Assembly (NCBI RefSeq): GCF_009696275.1
Contig: NZ_VUMI01000007.1
Span: 62,001 to 126,000, forward strand
Source: Eisenbergiella porci
GTDB taxonomy: Bacteria > Bacillota > Clostridia > Lachnospirales > Lachnospiraceae
Reading direction: 5' to 3'
Length of the DNA stretch: 64,000 bases
A program made the position numbers and the translations under genes. The notes under the pieces were generated by a model, which was not told the origin of the DNA, searched no databases, and was given only the letters and a program-made list of their open reading frames with translations. Positions 62,062 to 64,000 of this stretch are shown one piece after another; positions within the stretch are counted from its first letter, which is position 1, and each line of letters opens with the position of its first letter.

Positions 62062-62372
62062 CTATTCCAGATTGATTTTGTCCCCATATCCGATGACTGT
62101 TTTAACATAGAGGAAATACAAAAGGTCAAACTCCTTTCTGGATAAAAAAATCTCCCGCTGATTTACCTTCACGCTATGAGTGCTTACATCAATGCGCAAA
62201 CAAGAATCCATTTGCTCTATCCCCCAAAACTCGCGTACTGATATACAATCTTTTATGATTTGCTCCAATAGCAATGACAGATTGTCAAACCTTTGTGGGC
62301 TGCCACGATCACTATCGACCGTTGGCCGTGTTCCAATATGCGTGATACCATAATGTGTTCTGCCATATCATG
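62062..62372 (-). pseudogene. Composite of riboflavin-kinase-like fragments and an OmpR-type winged helix with an internal deletion
   Basis: One open frame reads HYGITHIGTRPTVDSD, then RFDNLSLLLEQIIKDCISVR, then CLRIDVSTHSVKVNQREIFL, SRKEFDLLYFLYV and KTVIGYGDKINLE. The first two blocks resemble the N- and C-terminal parts of a flavokinase domain (NIGxRPTV; FxxLxxLxxQIxxD). The last two are the start and the end of an OmpR winged helix; about 50 residues including the recognition helix are missing between them. Neither part can be functional. The identification of the flavokinase part is helped by the FMN-riboswitch half just upstream. Confidence 0.5.
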
Positions 62373-62379
62373 TGATTAA

Positions 62380-62433
62380 CGCTTGCGGACTTTACCGCCA
62401 ATCGGGAATTACACCCTGCCCCGAAGACACATC
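62380..62433 (-). ncRNA. FMN riboswitch (RFN element), 5' half only
   Basis: On the minus strand CTTCGGGGCAGGGTGTAATT, CCCGATTGGCGGTAAAGTCC and GCAAGCG reproduce the first half of the RFN element almost exactly. The second half (GAACTGGTGAAATTCCAGTACC, GACAGT, GGATGGAAGAAGA blocks) is absent. It therefore cannot form the FMN pocket. Confidence 0.85.
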
Positions 62434-62452
62434 TATTCAGTTTGCAATCTAA

Positions 62453-62481
62453 ATTATACATATGAAACGCCTGATTATCAA
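62453..62481 (-). promoter_or_regulatory. Promoter of the truncated FMN riboswitch
   Basis: On the minus strand TTGATA (62481-62476), 17 bp, TATAAT (62458-62453). The start site would be about 20 nt upstream of the riboswitch, the usual distance. Confidence 0.7.
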
Positions 62482-62571
62482 TATATTGGACGGATTTCGG
62501 AAACATTTCGGAAATGGCCTATATGCTGATGATAACACTCTATTCCCTGTTTGACAATTCACTGATATTCG

Positions 62572-63939
62572 TTAATTGTGATTCTTCCGAATAAGCGTTT
62601 TCCTTTCCCAGCCTTTACTTCTAAAATAAAATAGCCCCACGATGGCCGGCAGGATCGGTGAAAGAGCTTGTCCATAATAAACGCCCGGAAATCCCAGACT
62701 GAGCGTAAAGGCGAAAAACCAGCTTACCGGCAAACGTACAATCACCGCATCCAGTAAAGCGTTGAGCATGGCGATATTTGCTGCGCCTGCTCCGATGGCA
62801 AAGGAATCTAACGTATACATGACAGCATAGATCAGACTATTGATGCCACAGCAGATCCGCAGATAATAAATCCCGTCATTCACAGCTTCAGGGCTGATAT
62901 TTCCAAAAAGCAAAATAAGTTGTCGTGCGAAAATTTGTACGCCAATTACGACACCGAGCGTTACCGCAACATTCATCACTAAACTTACTTTTACCACCTT
63001 TCGGGCGCGCTCGATTTGTCCAGCCCCCATACACTGGCCTACCATTGCCGTTACTGCCTGCCCAGTCGCCCAGCAGGACATACCGGCAAAGGTGTTGATT
63101 TGCAAACCTACATTAGAAGCAGCAGACACGGCAGTACCGAACTGATTGAGCATACCTGCCACAAGCAGATAGGCGGTATTGACTACGACCATCTGGATTG
63201 CTGTGGGCAGACCGACTTTCACAATGGCGGCCAGCTTATCCCATTGGATCGTAAACTTTCTGTGGTTTTCCATAGAGAAAAATATCTTGCGTCGCTTCAA
63301 ATAGAATAAAGAAATCACAAAGGAAATTCCCTGCGCGGTGATCGTCGCGTAAGCCGCTCCTGCCGTTCCCATTCCTAAAGGCCCCACCAAGATAATGTCT
63401 AAAGCAACATTGATGATGGTAGCAATTCCTACACAATAGAGTGGAGATTTAGAATCCCCCAGTCCCTTTAACACAGAGCAGACTTCATTATATCCAAAGA
63501 CGAACACAGTCCCACAACAAATAATTTTCATGTAGTCGCAGGCGTCTTGATATGCGTCTGCCGGAACACTTAACATCTTGAATAACGGCTGGTAGGCTGC
63601 CAACCCCACAATAGTCACAAGCAACGAAGATACCAGCGATAGCAAGGTCAGCATTTGAAAGGACTCTGCCTGACCCTTTTTATCGTTTGCCCCTTTGTAT
63701 TGAGCAATCAGCACGGCTCCCCCCATCGTCATCCCAATACAAATGGAATTGATGATATAGCACAATTTAGAAGCGTTGCCAATGGCCGCAAGGCCCGTAT
63801 CACCCACAACCTGACCGACCACCACCATGTCCACCACATTGTAAAAAGATTGCAGGACATTTGCTAAAAGTAAGGGGATGGCGAAAAGGGCCAGCTTTTT
63901 AGGTACGCTTCCGGTTAGCAGGTTTTGTTCTTCCGTCAT
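62572..63939 (-). CDS. MATE family multidrug exporter (DinF/NorM-like)
   Basis: 455 aa from ATG 63939 (GGAAAGGAAAATCAAT upstream; a longer frame to 63972 lacks a ribosome site). Twelve helices in two homologous halves: FAIPLLLANVLQSFYNVVDM, VGQVVGDTGLAAIGNA in the first, VGLPTAIQMVVVNTAYLLVA, INTFAGMSCWATGQAVTAMV in the second. Intact, unlike the MATE fragment at 48827. It would use an Na+ or H+ gradient to expel drugs. Confidence 0.9.
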   Translation of the reverse strand: MTEEQNLLTGSVPKKLALFAIPLLLANVLQSFYNVVDMVVVGQVVGDTGLAAIGNASKLCYIINSICIGMTMGGAVLIAQYKGANDKKGQAESFQMLTLLSLVSSLLVTIVGLAAYQPLFKMLSVPADAYQDACDYMKIICCGTVFVFGYNEVCSVLKGLGDSKSPLYCVGIATIINVALDIILVGPLGMGTAGAAYATITAQGISFVISLFYLKRRKIFFSMENHRKFTIQWDKLAAIVKVGLPTAIQMVVVNTAYLLVAGMLNQFGTAVSAASNVGLQINTFAGMSCWATGQAVTAMVGQCMGAGQIERARKVVKVSLVMNVAVTLGVVIGVQIFARQLILLFGNISPEAVNDGIYYLRICCGINSLIYAVMYTLDSFAIGAGAANIAMLNALLDAVIVRLPVSWFFAFTLSLGFPGVYYGQALSPILPAIVGLFYFRSKGWERKTLIRKNHN

Positions 63940-63963
63940 ATTGATTTTCCTTTCCAAAATAAT

Positions 63964-63991
63964 AGAGGGCACACGGTCTTGTGTGCCCTCT
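63964..63991 (-). terminator. Hairpin upstream of the MATE gene
   Basis: AGAGGGCACAC (63964-63974) and GTGTGCCCTCT (63981-63991) form a perfect 11-bp stem with a 6-nt loop. On the minus strand ATTATTTT follows, so it could be an attenuator of the MATE gene or the terminator of a gene outside the window. Confidence 0.6.
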
Positions 63992-64000
63992 GTGTAATCA

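Noticed and set aside
62312-62506. 64-codon minus-strand frame as a gene
   Set aside because: It overlaps the FMN riboswitch half and its promoter and has no protein-like pattern.

Overview
The window looks like chromosome of a gut Lachnospiraceae-type clostridium (Enterocloster/Hungatella-like; inferred from gene content, strong AGGAGG ribosome sites and Firmicutes-type families), interrupted by the remains of a Tn1549-type integrative conjugative element (ICE). No rRNA, tRNA or CRISPR array was seen.

Region 1 (1-20.8 kb) is sugar and small-molecule catabolism: the N-terminus of a membrane sensor/regulator; a compact five-gene minus-strand operon (two FAD-type oxidoreductases, a D-2-hydroxyacid dehydrogenase, an ADP-ribosylglycohydrolase-family protein, a UroD-like methyltransferase); a beta-helix protein; a 42-aa holin-like type I toxin; a glycyl radical enzyme with an activase broken by a TAG codon; then a glycosidase cluster (GH2 beta-glucuronidase, GH3 beta-glucosidase, GH5-like hydrolase, and a DUF4038-type hydrolase cut off at 20.82 kb). 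Two copies of a structured repeat lie between the glycosidase genes.

Region 2 (20.8-42.5 kb) is the ICE remnant, almost all on the minus strand. It carries a two-component system and FtsX-type ABC exporter into which a MerR/ABC-2 cassette seems to have been inserted, then the conjugation module read from 37.3 down to 27.9 kb (primase, DpnD/PcfM, MobC, relaxase, PcfB, ArdC-like, VirD4, VirB2-like Maff2, DNA adenine methylase, VirB6, PrgI, VirB4, CHAP hydrolase). Nearly every transfer gene is damaged: VirB4 is reduced to its first 122 residues fused in frame to the CHAP domain, VirB6 and VirD4 have internal in-frame deletions, and relaxase, PcfB, MobC and the methylase carry stops or frameshifts. 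By contrast the cargo, a two-gene Pycsar anti-phage system (class III nucleotide cyclase plus membrane effector, 37.5-39.4 kb) and a Fic protein with a palindromic operator, is intact. Both edges of the ICE are joined to truncated, unrelated chromosomal genes, so its real ends are gone.

Region 3 (42.5-52.7 kb) holds a truncated sensor, a MarR/FUSC divergent pair, an orphan cobalamin-riboswitch-like element, a feruloyl-esterase-like hydrolase, and a run of pseudogene fragments (class C beta-lactamase-like, carboxylesterase, MATE, LacI) joined by deletions, plus an alpha/beta hydrolase and a class B sortase whose start is put out of frame by an A8 run.

Region 4 (52.7-64 kb) has a toxin-antitoxin-like pair (HTH protein plus nucleotidyltransferase) under a consensus promoter with an inverted-repeat operator, an XRE regulator with an internal TGA, a truncated histidine kinase abutting a headless ABC ATPase in the opposite orientation, the intact permeases and small accessory proteins of that transporter, a GntR(YtrA)-ABC operon with its operator, half of an FMN riboswitch with riboflavin-kinase and OmpR-type fragments, and an intact MATE exporter.

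The unifying observation is the density of deletion junctions, nonsense codons and homopolymer frameshifts. It suggests a locus in active decay that has kept its defence and efflux cargo, although assembly chimerism has to be excluded by mapping raw reads.
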